In this document: positions 1-12,100 of the stretch, piece after piece | Position numbering within the stretch: the first letter of the stretch is position 1 | Layout of the letters: the number at the start of each line of letters is the position of its first letter | Source of the DNA: Alnus glutinosa | Lineage: Eukaryota > Streptophyta > Magnoliopsida > Fagales > Betulaceae | Reading direction: 5' to 3' | Length of the DNA stretch: 64,000 nt | Assembly (NCBI RefSeq): GCF_958979055.1 | Contig: NC_084888.1 | Location: forward strand, 6,371,501-6,435,500 | Made by a program: the position numbers and the translations under genes | Notes under the pieces: model-generated | Told to the model about the DNA's origin: nothing | Seen by the model: only the letters and a program-made list of their open reading frames with translations | The model's database searches: none

Positions 1-602
1 CAAGACCTCAAAATCCGTAAGATTAAAAAATATATTCAAGTATTTCATCAATTTTCTCATCAAGTCATTACTCAGCAATCAACATTACAAGGGATAGGAC
101 CGAAGAGAATGGGTAGTGTGGGAGAGAAACAAAAAAAAATAAAATTAAAAAAATAAAATAAAATTAAAAGGGAAAGAGAGAAAATGAATTTAATGATATT
201 TTAATCATTTTGCGAGTAAACAATACTCACTATTATTGATGAATATTATTCACTCACCAAATTTTTTTTGTTATAGTAACAAGGCTACTAAAATGTATTT
301 TTATGTGTTTCTAATAAGAATGTTCTAATACGAGGCTCAAAGCCAAGAGGCCGAAGAAAAGTTTGCTTGTACGGCTACAAACAAAAGATTCTTCCAAATC
401 GACGTTTACGGCAAGTAGGCATGCATATATTAAAAGCATCTCATGGCTCAAATAAAGAACAATAGTTAAACAAGTATGACAAATACTCAACGGTCTAGGC
501 AGAATTAATTAATACAAGATCAATAGAAAATTAGATTGGAAAGTCAAAAATTAAAGCTCATCTTTCCCTTCTTGAGGTGAAATTGCTCTTAAATAAAATA
601 TG
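1..602. other. AT-rich intergenic, no gene seen
   Basis: No coding region or recognisable element was supported here. The DNA is AT-rich, with A-runs around 130-170. The nearest gene is the kinase whose 3' end lies at 2365. Confidence 0.5.
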
Positions 603-1462
603 CATAAATTTCATACAAATTGGTTGTAAAAAACTCCTACAACCCGGTCTCTAAAAGTTATATGTTTAAGAAATACATGTCACTTTTATACTCCGTTTGT
701 TTCGACGTAAAATGATTTCTGTCGTAAAATAATTTCGACGAAATCATTTTTAGAAAAAAATAATTTTCTCGAAAATATTTTTTGGTGTTGGTTCGCACGA
801 AAAAAATTACGAAATGCAAAAATTAGAGTTTGGCAAATGCTGCAGGAATCCAGCAACGTCCGATCGCCATTACTGGATTCCGGCAAGAAAGTTTGACCGG
901 ATCCAGCCGAATCTTAGCCTTTTTGGCCAGATCCGGTCGGAATCTTTCAAATCTGGCCTGATCAATGATCGGATCCTGGCCGTTTTGGCCAGATCCGACA
1001 GGATCAGTAGCCGGATCCGTCCAGATCCAGTCGGATCCTGCTAGAGCAAGCCAGATCTGGCCGGCTTGGCCGGAATCCGGCGATATTCCTACCGGAATTT
1101 GGTCCGTCGGTGGCCAGATACCGGCGACCGGATGTTGTCGGACTCCCGTGCCAACCGGTTTCCAACGACCGACAATTGCTAAATTTTGACGATCGGATAT
1201 CAAATATGCGTGTAAGAACGAAGAGTTTAATTTCAGAAAACGATCGACCGACAATTGCTAAAAATCGTAAATCATTTTCCAAAAATTAAAGAAGTTTTTA
1301 CAGTCAAACTGAAAATAATTTTCGTTGACCATTATTTTCGCCCCTACCAAACACCGTAAAATGCCAAAATCATTTTTCAGAAATCGTTTTACGCCGAAAC
1401 AAACGGAGCATTAGAGACTGGTTAAGAGAATTTGCTCCAAACCAATTTTAAGAAATTTCTGT
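603..1462. mobile_element. Old TIR element split by a younger insertion
   Basis: The left arm at 603-637 contains AAATTTCATACAAATTGGTT. The right arm, at about 1430-1462, reads on the other strand as GAAATTTCTTAAAATTGGTT. These resemble the arms of the 9-bp-TSD element at 21492-21730, so the family is probably a Mutator-type MITE. The element at 689-1410 sits between the arms. No TSD was found for the outer element, so its limits are approximate. Confidence 0.4.
689..1410. mobile_element. PIF/Harbinger-type non-autonomous element, GC-rich interior
   Basis: The terminal inverted repeats are about 30 bp. The left begins TACTCCGTTTGTTTCGACGT and the right ends with the complement of TGCTCCGTTTGTTTCGGCGT. 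Each is flanked by TTA (686-688 and 1411-1413), the 3-bp TWA target duplication typical of PIF/Harbinger. The interior from 840 to 1190 is a GC-rich mosaic of degenerate GATCCGG/CCGGAATC units, unlike the surrounding AT-rich DNA. Frames open across it are by-products of this composition. A second copy of the family lies at 38236-39019. No transposase was seen. Confidence 0.8.
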
Positions 1463-2364
1463 GTCCTGAAGAGTCAACTCAACAAAGCCCGTGAACCACC
1501 CATCTTGTCCATATCCATGCTTGACAATACTTTTGTGGGCACATAATAATGAAAAATGATATAAATTCATTCTCTATCCATCTCATTTTCAACATATCCC
1601 CATAATAATACAGTGGGCAGTGAGAACTTGTGTTTAAGCGGTCAGGAATGTTGCTGGTCCGCCAGAAGGCCCAGAACAGTCTCTGAAGCACTCAAGCCAA
1701 GATTGATGGGAGTAGCAAGAGACCAAAAAGGTTCATTTCGTGCCAAATGTCGTTATTCAGCTGCTAAGGCCAGACCATGTTCTGTCATGAATGGCTGCCC
1801 AGCTTGCTGGTCGAGCCAGGACAAGAAAAACCACATGAAAACAAAGAGCACACTATAGTTTGCTTCAGCTGAATTAGCTGGTTGATGGGTCCAATTCACA
1901 GAACCATCCGGTTTTGGAGTTGGCAGCGATGTGATGTTATGTTAAATGTTTCAATCCAAGTAGCTGTTAAGTGGCTCCACCACCCGTAACTGTCTCATTT
2001 TCGAGCTGGCAAGCAAGCATGTTAAGTAATTGACCTTTTACAGAGAAAATATAATGTGAAAAATGAGGAAGAATACACACTTGATGTATTGCGAACTGGA
2101 TCTTGTTTTACAGAGAAGAAAATATCAATGAATTATGGTTCCTATAAGAATGAAGAAAGAATGCTCTGAATTATACAAATGCATTCCAATTTGAGGCAGG
2201 GCAGAAAACTATGTAAACTAAGCATAAACTATATATGCATATTATTGTTTTTCTTGGAATTAAGGTACAGCCGAAAAAATGGGGAACAAATGAGCAGAGA
2301 AAAACAAGCTTCAAAACTAAGGAGAAACTTAAACTTAATTGTTAGTCACAGCCGTCAAATGGTG
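1463..2364. other. Downstream flank of kinase gene, no supported gene
   Basis: This contains the presumed 3' untranslated region of the minus-strand kinase next to 2364. Short open frames near 1480-1860 on both strands match nothing I recognise. Confidence 0.4.
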
Positions 2365-4914
2365 TTATCTCCATCTAGTTGGCTGATGATGGTTCGTAGC
2401 ACTTTCACCTTCGCTTGCATCAGAAGTCTCTTCACCCAATTGTCTATCGGCTAATTTTGAAACAGAATGATTCTCATGTTGATTATCATGATGTGAACGG
2501 GAAGAATCTTTTCCAACCCGGTGTTCCTGCAAATTAATGATAGAAATGAATGGACTTGGAAATTTGATCAACTAGGAGGAAAACAGGGGGGGGGGAATAC
2601 AATAATGCATACATCACGAAATAGCAAGTCATCTGCCTCAAGCATGTGGATCACATGTCCCATTTTCGGCCTCTTTGTTGCATCCGGATCAACACATCGA
2701 AGAGCAACCAAAAGAACACGTTTAAGTGCCTTTGAAGCAGGCATCTCAGGCAGCTTGGGATCAACTACTTGTTCAGATTTTCGGTTCCCAACCATGTTTT
2801 TTAACCAATCCACCAAATTCACCTGGAATTATTTAGTCATTTCCAACTTAATATAGTTAGCAAAAGAAGGAAAGTTGAAGTGGGGTTTAAAGAAATAAGA
2901 AAATTACAATTCAAGTTTAACCTCTCCTTGTGGTCGACTATAATCAACAGGGCTTCTCCCAGAAATTATCTCCATGATAAGTATCCCAAAGCTGTACACA
3001 TCACTCTTCTCATTCAGCATTCCAGTGCAAGCGTACTCGGGTGCAACATAACTGGATATACAAGCATATGAACTTTGAGAAGAATAAAAATGACCGTCTC
3101 AAAGCATAACTTTAGTTTAAGGTAGAATCATCACCATCTTAAATTGAAACAAGGAAATGAACTAACCCAAATGTTCCCATCACACGAGTTGTCACATAAC
3201 TCCTCTCAGAACACAGGAGCTTAGCAAGCCCGAAATCAGATACCTTGGGATTCCATTGACGATCAAGTAGTATGTTGCTAGATTTTACATCTCGATGGAC
3301 GACCTTTGGTTCGAGACCCTCGTGAAGATAGGCCAATCTGCAAGAGTAAAAAATCACCACTTGAGTTCAATTGCATGCATTGGATGGAAACAAAGTAATG
3401 TTGAACTAATTTTAAGACATAACCATACCCTTTTGCTGTTCCCAATATAATGTTCATACGGATATCCCATGTTAAAGGGCTGACATTACCAACATCACCC
3501 TGAAGCCATTGGTCCAGATTGCCATTGTCAACATACTCATACACAAGCATCCTAAGGAACAAACCAGATGACAGATTACATCTCAAGACACTCAACAGAA
3601 ACCAAAACCGCAAGCTCAAGTAGGAAGATAATCATTGGTACCTGTATGCACCCTCAACACAATATCCAAGCAACCTGACGAGATTCTTGTGCCGCACACG
3701 CCCAATTACTTCCACCTCCACTTTAAATTCCTTCTCAGCTTGACCCCTGGTCATCAATCAGTTTAATGAGCGAATAATGAATCGTACATATATGTAAAAG
3801 GAAAGGGGAAAAAGAAAACCAAGTCAGTAAAGATAATTGAGTTAGTTAATTTCCTTAGAGAAAAGCTCCAACTTTACTCATTAAAGAGAGAGGATTCTCA
3901 TGCCAAAATCATCTATACGGCTTGCACAGGAGCAAAAGGAAGACAACACTTTTTTTCTTGAAAGCATGTCACTTTACAGCAGAATTCTGATTTCTCACTC
4001 ACTCAAGACAAGAATATTGGACGAAGAAAAAAAAAGACGAGAAAAAAACAATGGACTAGAACATAAACCCAAGCAACGGAAAAGAGTTGCCTTGGTTGCT
4101 GAGAGATACCAAGAAAGAAAATAAAACTAAATACACAAAATCCTGGCTCAGTGAATCCATCTCTCTTTCATTAGCAATTAAACGTTTTCAATGTAAAACT
4201 ATGAGACCCAGATCAACATGTTAATCACTCACTGAACTGCACCTAACATAACTATCTCATTTCACAACAACAATCCCCAAAACAACGTGCAAGGATATGA
4301 TTTTCACAAAATTTTCACTACAATGACTCCCCACAGTAAACACAGGCTACAAAAGTACAATCGATGAAGTACCTGTTGTTCAAGAGGTTTTTGACGGCGA
4401 CTCTGGTGCCATCAGGCAAGAGCCCAATATACACAATCCCATACCCACCTTCGCCGATCACATTCTCCTCGCACAGCCCATTGGTAGCGGCCTCCAGCTC
4501 CCTGAGAGTGTACCACCGGCCCCAACCCAGGTGCGACACCTCCGGCCCCACCGCCACGCTCCCGCTCCCAACCGAGCCCGTCTCGAGCCCCGCCGTCCCC
4601 TTGCTCTCCCCGCTCGAGTACCGATCCGACACCGTCACCACGCGGTGCTCCAGCTTCCCGATCTCGATTTGGATCTCCGCAGGCGGCGCGGGCACGATTT
4701 CCTGGATTTCTTTGGAGATGGGTGGGGTGGTGGCGGGTTTGGCGTGCTTGGGGTGGCGGTTGCGGCGAGAGGTGAGGCAGAGCGAGAGGAGGAATAGTGC
4801 CAGCACGATAAGCGAGCCCACGAATATGCCGATCACCACCCAGAGTCGAAGCCCGAAGATTGAGGTCGGCTTCGACAGCTCTGTGTTCACAAACGCCGCG
4901 TCGTACACCGACAT
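2365..4914 (-). CDS. Receptor-like Ser/Thr protein kinase, At4g01330/At1g01540 type
   Basis: Seven exons join in frame on the minus strand: 4914-4373, 3746-3642, 3551-3429, 3337-3167, 3051-2922, 2822-2613 and 2526-2365, giving 480 aa, as expected for this plant family. There is a short N-terminus without a long ectodomain, one transmembrane helix (about residues 24-47), a basic stop-transfer RRNRH, a low-complexity linker and then the kinase domain. Catalytic features are intact: glycine loop GEGGYG (154-159), ATP lysine in VAVK (K175), HRD with D273, DFG at 291-293 and APE at 317-319. The arginine before the catalytic aspartate makes it an RD kinase. It is predicted to phosphorylate serine/threonine from the plasma membrane; the substrate is unknown. 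The tail after the kinase core is hydrophilic. A (GA)n tract (CT on the transcript) lies just upstream of the start. Confidence 0.93.
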
Positions 4915-4950
4915 TTCTTTCCTTTTTCCCTGTTTCTCTCTCTGTGTATA

Positions 4951-5052
4951 TAGAGAAAAAGAGAGAGAGAGAGAGAGAGGGATTAAAGGTATGGCGGCAT
5001 TGGTTTAGCTTAGCCGGAGAAACCAGGAGAAAGAGAGAGAGAGAGAGAAAGG
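4951..5052 (-). promoter_or_regulatory. CT-rich 5' leader of the kinase gene
   Basis: Two GA runs on the plus strand (about 4959-4979 and 5031-5049) read as CT pyrimidine tracts on the transcript strand, 40-140 bp upstream of the ATG. CT-rich leaders are common around plant transcription starts; a role here is inferred. Confidence 0.4.
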
Positions 5053-5337
5053 GTTGTGTGTGTGTGGGTGTGCGTGTTAAAGAGGGAAAATGAATGGAAG
5101 ATTTTGTTTGGAATTGATATTAAAGTATGGGGCGGTGTGGTGGTAGGGGAGTGTGAGTGTGTGTATGAATGATCTGTCTGTATTCTGCTGCTCTAGCTGT
5201 AAACATCCCATTAGTTTACTTATTTGTTTAATTACTTACTTAATCACATGATTTTATAACTCTAATATTGCTTCAAAGTCCAGTCAACTGGACTATACAG
5301 TACATAATAAGAATTTGATGCAATGCCATTTATAAAA

Positions 5338-5526
5338 AGAATAATATTTCTTGCACAACTCTTACATAACTTTTGTACAATTTTAGCTTCTTTTTTTTTT
5401 TTTTTTTTTTTTTTTATAATCAACCATTAGATTTGTTTTCCTACATGTGGGCCATAAATATTCAATGGTTAATCTTAATAAAAAGTTGTTAGAATTATGT
5501 AAGAGTTGTGCAAAAAACATTACTCT
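5338..5526. mobile_element. MITE with about 30-bp inverted ends
   Basis: The left end carries TTGCACAACTCTTACATAA near 5350-5368. The right end carries its exact complement near 5494-5512, and the outer nucleotides are also partly matched (AGAATAAT against AGAGTAAT). A T-run at 5391-5416 lies inside. No clean target duplication was found, so the superfamily is open. Confidence 0.6.
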
Positions 5527-6150
5527 AATAAAAATGAAAAAAAAAAAAGAAAAAAAAAAGGGGAAGCGGTCTAATTGAAATTTCTGATAGAAGCTCATGG
5601 TGGTGCTATTATATGCCAACTAGTATTAATTTAGTTTTTGCAGAAATACAAAAGTATGGTTGCACGGCACCATGTTACTTTCCTTTTCATATCATAAGTA
5701 TTTCGTTAATAAAATGTAAATGATTTACATGCATAAATTATTAACCTGCTTTGATTACGATTTCTAGCGATTTTTTTTTGTTTGTCAAACACTATTTTGT
5801 TTGCAAAGAATGGAGAGGTCACCAAGTTAGAGCTCATGAATAGTGGGTTTGGACCCACTTTTGTTGGATATGGGCAATAATGCACAACCAAAAGATGATC
5901 GTTTTATTTTTATTTTTTCTAGTTGAACGGTAAAAAAATAAATATAAAAGAATATATTTTTAACTTTTCCATCAATGGATAAGATGATCGTTAGAAGATA
6001 AAAGATTTAGACATGGTTTGAATGCTGTGTTTAAGTACATATTTTTTTTCAAAAAAAAAAAACAAATAATAATTTTTTAACTATATTTTTATGTAATTAA
6101 TTCATAGATAAGCCAAATGAAAAGTTTTATGATTTTATTGTTTCTGATAT

Positions 6151-7526
6151 GTATAGGAGATAAGTAGCAGCTTTTTCAATATTTGCGACCTAAAAAGCAT
6201 AACGATATTTATGCAGCCGATTATAGGTTTTCCATGAGCCATTAAAGATGTTATGATCTAACAATTGATAATGAGAAGAGCCATCAAACACATTCAAAAG
6301 TACTATTTATTCCGTTCAAAAAAAAAAAAAAAAAACAAAAAAAGTTCTATTTATAGTCAATAATTTAAAATAATTTACTGTCAACATTATGCAATTATTT
6401 CAAGCTTAGCTTGAACTCGGCAAACTTAACAAGCCGAGCTTCTTATTACTTGAGCTTGATTGAAGTTTTATAATAATTTTTATTTCAAAAAATAAATAAA
6501 TAAAATTCAATATAATTTGAACTTCGATCTGTATTTCACATTTAAATGGAACGTTTGTAGTATTACATATATTATGTTTACTATGTTAGTATTTATACAC
6601 TATAATTATAGAATCTTATATTTATAAAACTTATATATATATATATATATAAACACGAGTGAGCTAAAGATTCAAACTGAACAAGTCGAATCGAACTTAT
6701 ATAAGCCGAACTCACAAATGTGAAAAAGATTTCGATCAGTTTTCAGTCCATGTGATGTGACAGTTTGGCTTTCGTAAAGGTTTGGGCAACAAGGTGAATT
6801 TATGAGGGGTGATTATCCTAGCAAGATTCTTTCTTCTCAATTAGAGCACTAGTGGTAGATGCCTTATAAGTGGTTCTATTCCTTAAAATAAGGAAAATTT
6901 CAAAAAAGTTGCAATAAATGACACCACAGCAGTTACCCTATTATTCATACACCTCATTGGGAAGCACTGTAGCTACCCAATAGATTATTTTAATAAATAA
7001 AAAAACGTCTCTCTCCTCTCTCCTTCATGCACTTATCCTCGCACAGATTTTTTTATATTTATATAAAAAAATAAATATAAAAGAATATATGTATAGGAGA
7101 TAAGTAGCAGCTTTTTCAATATTTGCGACCTAAAAAGCATAACTATATTTGTGCAGCCGATTATAGGTTTTCCATGAGCCATTAAAGATGTTATGATCTA
7201 ACAATTGATAATGAGAAGAGCCACCAAACACATTCAAAAGTACTATTTATTCCCTTCAAAAAAAAAAAAAAAGTTCTATTTATAGTCAATAATTTAAAAT
7301 AATTTACTGTCAACATCATGCAATTATTTCAAGCTTGACTTGAACTCGGCAAACTTAACAAGCCGAGCTTCTTATTACTTGAGCTCGATTGAAGTTTTAT
7401 AATAATTTTTATTTCAAAAAATAAATAAATAAAATTCAATATAATTTGAACTTCGATCTGTATTTCACATTTAAATGGAACGTTTGTAGTATTACATATA
7501 TTATGTTTATTATGTTAGTATTTATA

Positions 7527-7592
<66 letters not shown>

Positions 7593-7880
7593 ACGAGTGA
7601 ATTTATGAGGGGTAATTATCCTAGTAAGATTCTTTCTTCTCAATTAGAGCACTAGTAGTAGATGCCTTATAAGTGGTTCTATTCCTTAAAATAAAGAAAA
7701 TTTCAAAAAAGTTGCAATAAATGACCCCACAGCAATTACCCTATTATTCATACACCTCATTGGGAAGCTACAATGCTTCCCAATACATTGGGTAGCACTG
7801 TAGCTACCCAATAGATTATTTTAATAAAAAAAAAGTCTCTCTCCTCTCTCCTTCACGTACTTATCCTCGCACAGATTTCT
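6151..7880. repeat. Large direct duplication, two diverged units
   Basis: The unit starting at 6151 is repeated from 7091, an offset of about 940 bp. Both begin GTATAGGAGATAAGTAGCAG and run through the same A-rich and AT-rich blocks to the GAGCACTAG transposon end and a shared CTCTCTCCTCTCTCC stretch. The second copy has a longer (TA)n tract and lacks about 130 bp found after 6655 in the first. Confidence 0.8.
7530..7588. repeat. (TA)n microsatellite
   Basis: An almost pure TA run of roughly 58 bp sits inside the second unit of the duplication. The first unit has only about 20 bp of TA at the matching place (about 6632-6651), so the tract expanded or shrank after duplication. Confidence 0.9.
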
Positions 7881-8528
7881 CTCTGTTTTCCTGTCGTCTC
7901 ACCATGTCCACAACCGCCGAAGAACATGAATTACAAACACGAACCAACATTCAATTCTTCACTTTTTTTTGTGGTTTGAAAGCTTCCACAGAAAGAAAAC
8001 TCCAATTCAACAAATAAAACCCCTTCCCCAACTCAAACTTCAAAATACCCAAACTGATTCAAGAAAAGAAAACCCCAATTCAACAAAAAGGAACATAAAA
8101 TCCTTGTCCTAGGTTTCCAGAATCTACGCCATGATATGAGATCCCCTAAGAACAAAACCCACCCACCATGAAAAAAATCCTGGAAACCCCCACCGTAGAA
8201 ACAAAAAGGAAAGACAACGGCTGGACAACACGAATAAGCTTGACGAGTTGCACTTTTCTTTGTGGATTTGCTTCACATAATGGGAAGATGGAGATGAGAG
8301 GGAGATGGAATCGGATGAGGGAGAAGACAAAAGAATGAAGATGATGCTTCTGGAGAGGGGAGACTAATAAAAGTTAAAAACAAAAAAATGTAAAACGTTA
8401 AAAAATAATATTTTAATACATAGAAAAAGATAAAGAGAAGCTGTTGTAATGTGTTTTTATATAGGAAAAAAAAAATGATTTGATTCCCTAAATTAGGAAA
8501 AATTTTACGGAGTCTGCTGCTAGTGTTC
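7647..8528. mobile_element. PIF/Harbinger-type element, second family
   Basis: The ends are GAGCACTAGTAGTAGATGCC on the left and, read inward from the right on the other strand, GAACACTAGCAGCAGACTCC. Both are flanked by TTA (7644-7646, 8529-8531). The 882-bp interior shows no transposase. A left-end-only copy at about 6842 is part of the upstream duplicated unit. Confidence 0.7.
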
Positions 8529-9143
8529 TTATACCGGTAATGATATCTATCTTCGTTGGTATTTGTTGGATTATTAATGGGATTGGGGGTTTAAGCACGC
8601 AATTCTCACTGTCAATCACATCGCTCGCAGCTTATGAATTAAGATTATTAGGTCGAATCAGCAATAATGCATCACTTTCTAGCGTTCATTTGGTTCTACT
8701 GTCAAACACAATTGAAAAGGAATAATGACGCTGAAACATCATAACCACCCCTACTTTACCCCCAACCCACCCAAGAGAAAAATCATACCAAACTCGGCCA
8801 AGTCTGATACTGTAACCATTGCTAAACATATGATATGACCGACTTCCCATTGAAACAGATTCATTTGTCAAAGGTATTACAGCTGAAAGCCCCCTCTTAA
8901 AAGTTCTTTCTTAAGTCAATAAAAACAAAAGACTAGCATTAGCCGACTCGACATATGGCATCCTGCCTTTTCTTGCTGCTCTAAAACCTAGGTTTTATCT
9001 AAGGTAGGGTGCAACCGGTGAAACTTTTAACCAACCAGTGAAACTTAACTCACAAAACACCGGGGTCCCGAAGTACAAGGACGCAAGACGGAAGGAATTC
9101 ATGCATGTAAAAGTACTTTGGTTCTGATCCACAGGTTGCCAAC
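8529..9143. other. Downstream flank of STE24, no gene seen
   Basis: This probably includes the STE24 3' untranslated region next to 9143. No other coding signal is supported. Confidence 0.4.
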
Positions 9144-12100
9144 TCAGTCCTCTTTCTTATCTGGTTCATCAAGTGCAGCCAATCTTTCCACAAGGGGGGG
9201 ATGTGAATAGTGGTAAGCCGAGTACCAAGGATCAGTGTTCATAGCTGACAAATTTTCTTCCTGAAACACCATATTTCTCGATTCAGTGATCAGTAATGCA
9301 AATGGTTACTCTAACAAGGTATTAGTATAATACAGAGTTACTCTGATTCAGAAACAATTCTGGCAAAAATTCTATGCATTTGTCCATTGGGCTGTGCAAT
9401 TCACACAATCCAACCACAAATCATCCAGGCAAGCCAAATCAATTATTGGGCTATCAATCTGTCTAGATTATCTCAGGATCTATAAAATAAATGACATGAC
9501 AAGAAGTAAAATAGAAGCAATCAACAATAATAGAAGAAATCGACAACAGAAAGATTATGATTTAGAAACTGCAGTTGCAAATTAACTTTTCGAAGGTGTA
9601 AACTTGTGGGATTGTCAAATCCCCACTGTTTCAGAGCAACAGGAAAATATAGGACAGACAAGGCAATGAGAAAGGGGTTGGGAAGTCACCTGCAGTTTCA
9701 CAAGACCAGCTCGAAGTGCAGCGGCATAACCAAGCTTCTTACCAAAGGCATCAGCCTAGACATAACGAAATACATTAAATAGGATGAGGTTAAAGCACTA
9801 GATCATACAATATTTTTTAGTTTTATAGGAAACATGGAAATTCAAGACTAAAGAAATTGATGAATCAAAACTGGTTTACAGAATAGTCATTTGAGAGAGA
9901 GAGAGAGAGAGCAGAGCAGAGCTTACTAGAAGAAAGAAAGATTACCTGAAACTCAAAAGATCTGCTCACAAGATTTAGAGCAAAGCTTACTAGGTGCTGG
10001 AGAGGTATTACGGTGTGCTGCAAACGACAAAGCAAGGTAAAAATACACTAATATTGTCACTTTTCTTCCACTAGAACAGAAAAAAGTGGAATCTCAATCT
10101 CATTAACAAAAAGAAATGATTAAATGACTTCAAGGCTACCCAAACGGCATGGGATTCCTGTGCAACAAGAACTCATTAGTCCAAACCTAGGGGTTGAAAA
10201 ATGGTTTGAGCAAGGGCAACACTTGGCGTATATGTGACAAAATTCTATATTCAGAAACTACAAACTTTTAATACATAAGTTCATTGGATCTGTAATTGCT
10301 TCAAGCCTGAGTATAGTTAATCTACTACAGACAATCAAAATTATGACAACGTAAATGGTAAAACTTTTTAAAAAAAAAAAAAAAAAACCATGCTAAATAT
10401 TAGTGCACTCTCGGTGCATGCTTGAGTCGAATTAACAACATCCTGCAATTAAATAACTACAAGAAAGCTATAGGTAAAAGAGTCCACTGCCAAAATTCTA
10501 GCCTTCCTCAGGGTGACAAAATGATATTAGCAAGAAATAGCATTAGAGTGCAAGCATAAAGCAGCATTTATGTCTGTTAAAACATCAACTTATTTAGTAA
10601 TTACTTTCCACAACAATCCTGAAAGTAGAATGTAAGGTATACATCATCGATTACTAGCTGTCAAGCAACGAACATTCTACAAACATAAAGGTGCAGCAAC
10701 AACAAACATGTATGCAGAACATTTCATATATAAAAATCATAGTAGTAGATCTGAAACTAGAAATTAACATGCTGCCAGAAGACAAGTGGCAAGAGGCAAC
10801 ATGAGTATTACAAAAGCAAATGGCAAATGCCATTTCTTGATGATAGGTATTAGTTTCATTTATCAATACCTGAAATATGATGAGACCAATGAGTACGGGT
10901 TGTGTGTCAAACCCAAAACTCTGAAACAAGTCACTTGAGTTTCTCACAAGAGTATATCCTCCAAATTGCAAAAATGTAAGAATCTGTATTAGGGTAGAAA
11001 AACAACAAAGAAAGCAGACAAGATGAGATAAAGGACCTCAAAGTTAAAAATCAGAATGTAATTAATTATCTATAAATATGAAGTGCTTCTACCTTTGTGT
11101 AAAAAACTAAAATAAAAAGGAAAAAGAAATGAAAATGACACTCATTTTAATATCACATACATGATTGAAAACCCAATATTCACTGTAATATTTTAAAATC
11201 AAGACTTCAAGGGGTCAAATTCAGAACCGAGTATGGGGCTCCTAGAAATGAGCTCAAATAAAGAGGTCTAAGTATCATATATAAGGGCAATAATTAATGT
11301 TAAGGAAAAAAATGCTTCAAAGCGGAAATTGGCAAAATCAAATTGATTGCTTTTAACTACATCTACTATTCAGATGCAAATGATAACATTATAATACACT
11401 GGGAATAAAATAAACAAATTATCAAGGAGAGAGGAGCATAAGAATTATTCAAGCCCCATTGACTCTCATAAAAACAACACATTATTTGCTTTAAATACAG
11501 TTAATTACAACCATCACAAAAAAGGGAGGAAAAATAGAAAGTCAACAACAACAAATACCAGACAAACAAAAAGGATTGAGCCCAAGAACTAAGCCACAAA
11601 TATCTTGGAGCCTTTCAAGAAAAACTTTCCAGGCAAAGCCTAGCGTTTATGCTTAATGATATATATATATTTTTTTTATAATTAATAAAAATATCATTAA
11701 AAGAATAAAACGCCCCATATACACAGAAAGTATACAAGAGAAGCCACCTATGCTTAATTATTGATAACAACAGTTTCTTTTTCCTTTTTTCTTATCTAGT
11801 GATGATCAGGATTCTAGGGAAATTGTGGCATATAATAAGGGCGGTGCTAGGGCTCAAGACCATTTTGAAGGGGGAGTTGGATCATAAAGAAGAGTTTGTT
11901 CCTTTGTTTGAAGAACAATCCTACCGGACTCATTTGAGATAGGAATGGCTAAACTTATTGTCCCAGGAATTACAACAGTTTCTTTTTCCTTTTTTCTTAT
12001 CTAGTGATGATTAGCTTACCGATTCACCACCCTATGCCATGGTCAAATATGTGTATTGCAATTACAAAGTCCAATGAACTAGCAATAAAACAGGATTCTG

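Noticed and set aside
823..1254. 143-residue minus-strand open frame and overlapping plus-strand frames
   Set aside because: They lie inside the GC-rich core of the Harbinger-type element and result from reiterated GATCCGG-type units; no conserved domain or start context.
1479..1858. Possible small gene on either strand downstream of the kinase
   Set aside because: Short frames with no domain, no paired exon and no start context; could be kinase 3' flank.
4364..5008. 214-residue plus-strand open frame
   Set aside because: Antisense to the GC-richer first exon of the kinase gene, whose minus-strand reading has a clear family match.
7446..7655. Open frame of alternating Ile-Tyr
   Set aside because: A direct translation of the (TA)n microsatellite.
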